From Alphaproteobacteria bacterium (GTDB lineage: Bacteria; Pseudomonadota; Alphaproteobacteria; Paracaedibacterales; CAIOTO01): DNA of 6,242 nucleotides. Positions within the stretch are counted from its first letter, which is position 1, and each line of letters begins with the position of its first letter. Positions 6,083 to 6,242 of the stretch are shown piece after piece. The notes below the pieces were generated by a model. That model ran no database searches. It was given only the letters and a program-made list of their open reading frames with translations, and was not told the DNA's origin. Location: NCBI GenBank assembly GCA_030727085.1, contig JANRCF010000037.1, positions 47,092-53,333 of the forward strand, given 5' to 3'. Position numbers and translations under genes: made by a program.

Positions 6083-6242
6083 ATGGGACAAAAGATATTT
6101 ACGTTCACGCGTAAAGTTATTACCTACGCTATTTTAACAAGTTATTTATCGATATGCATTGGTCAATCCTATGCGATGGATCTTCAATTAGATGACAGTC
6201 CCCATGCGACTGTCCTGGACAGAAATGGCTTTAAACATCGTA
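6083..6242 (+). CDS. N-terminal part of an exported protein of unknown function (3' end outside window)
   Basis: ATG 6083 has a strong AGGAAG ribosome site at 6070-6075, and 53 codons are visible with the frame still open at the window edge. Residues 1-31 form a signal peptide: Lys4, Arg10 and Lys11, a hydrophobic core at about 12-27, and a Ser-Tyr-Ala cleavage site at 29-31. Cys25 is not in a lipobox. The mature start (MDLQLDDSPHATVLDRNG) is acidic and matches no family I know. The gene starts 37 bases after the kinase stop with no terminator between, so the two are probably one transcription unit, which may mean this exported protein belongs to the same process as the kinase. Confidence 0.75.
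   Translation, partial: MGQKIFTFTRKVITYAILTSYLSICIGQSYAMDLQLDDSPHATVLDRNGFKHR

Noticed and set aside
6194..6214. GACAGT...ACTGTC inverted repeat
   Set aside because: It lies inside the coding region of the exported protein, has short 6-bp arms and no T run, so it is likely chance.

Overview
This is an AT-rich bacterial window with GC-rich palindromic repeats between the genes, two or three exported proteins without a recognisable family, one polyamine/basic amino acid antiporter and one soluble PAS-type sensor histidine kinase. AT-rich coding DNA, dispersed GC-rich hairpins, lysine-rich coiled-coil repeats and secreted orphan proteins together suggest a host-associated proteobacterium (Legionellales-, Rickettsiales- or Holosporales-like). 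No marker gene settles this, so the placement is a weak inference.

Layout. Positions 1-221 hold the 3' end of a gene with a 13-residue tandem repeat and a Gly-Lys-Lys tail. The same frame stays open for another 31 codons after its stop, to a second stop at 315-317, and an intrinsic terminator follows at 346-374. Positions 400-480 hold an inverted-repeat element. A secreted protein of 457 residues lies at 712-2085. A second copy of the inverted-repeat element starts 3 bases after its stop, at 2088-2182, and is followed by a 27-bp tandem duplication and an unrelated hairpin repeat at 2256-2297. The antiporter gene runs leftward (3635-2334). A regulatory region with several dyads and TATAAT-like boxes separates it from the divergent kinase gene, which probably starts at 4093 and ends at 6045. 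A gene for another exported protein starts 37 bases after the kinase and runs off the window.

How the genes may relate. The antiporter and kinase share a divergent control region, and the kinase is probably co-transcribed with the exported protein after it. No response regulator is present, so the kinase's partner is unknown. The two left-hand exported or repetitive proteins are independent units with their own ends. The most unusual points are the in-frame stop inside an otherwise open C-terminus (219-221), the two copies of one inverted-repeat family, and three evenly spaced basic-basic-x-Ser motifs in the tail of the 457-residue protein. I see no clear new multi-gene system.
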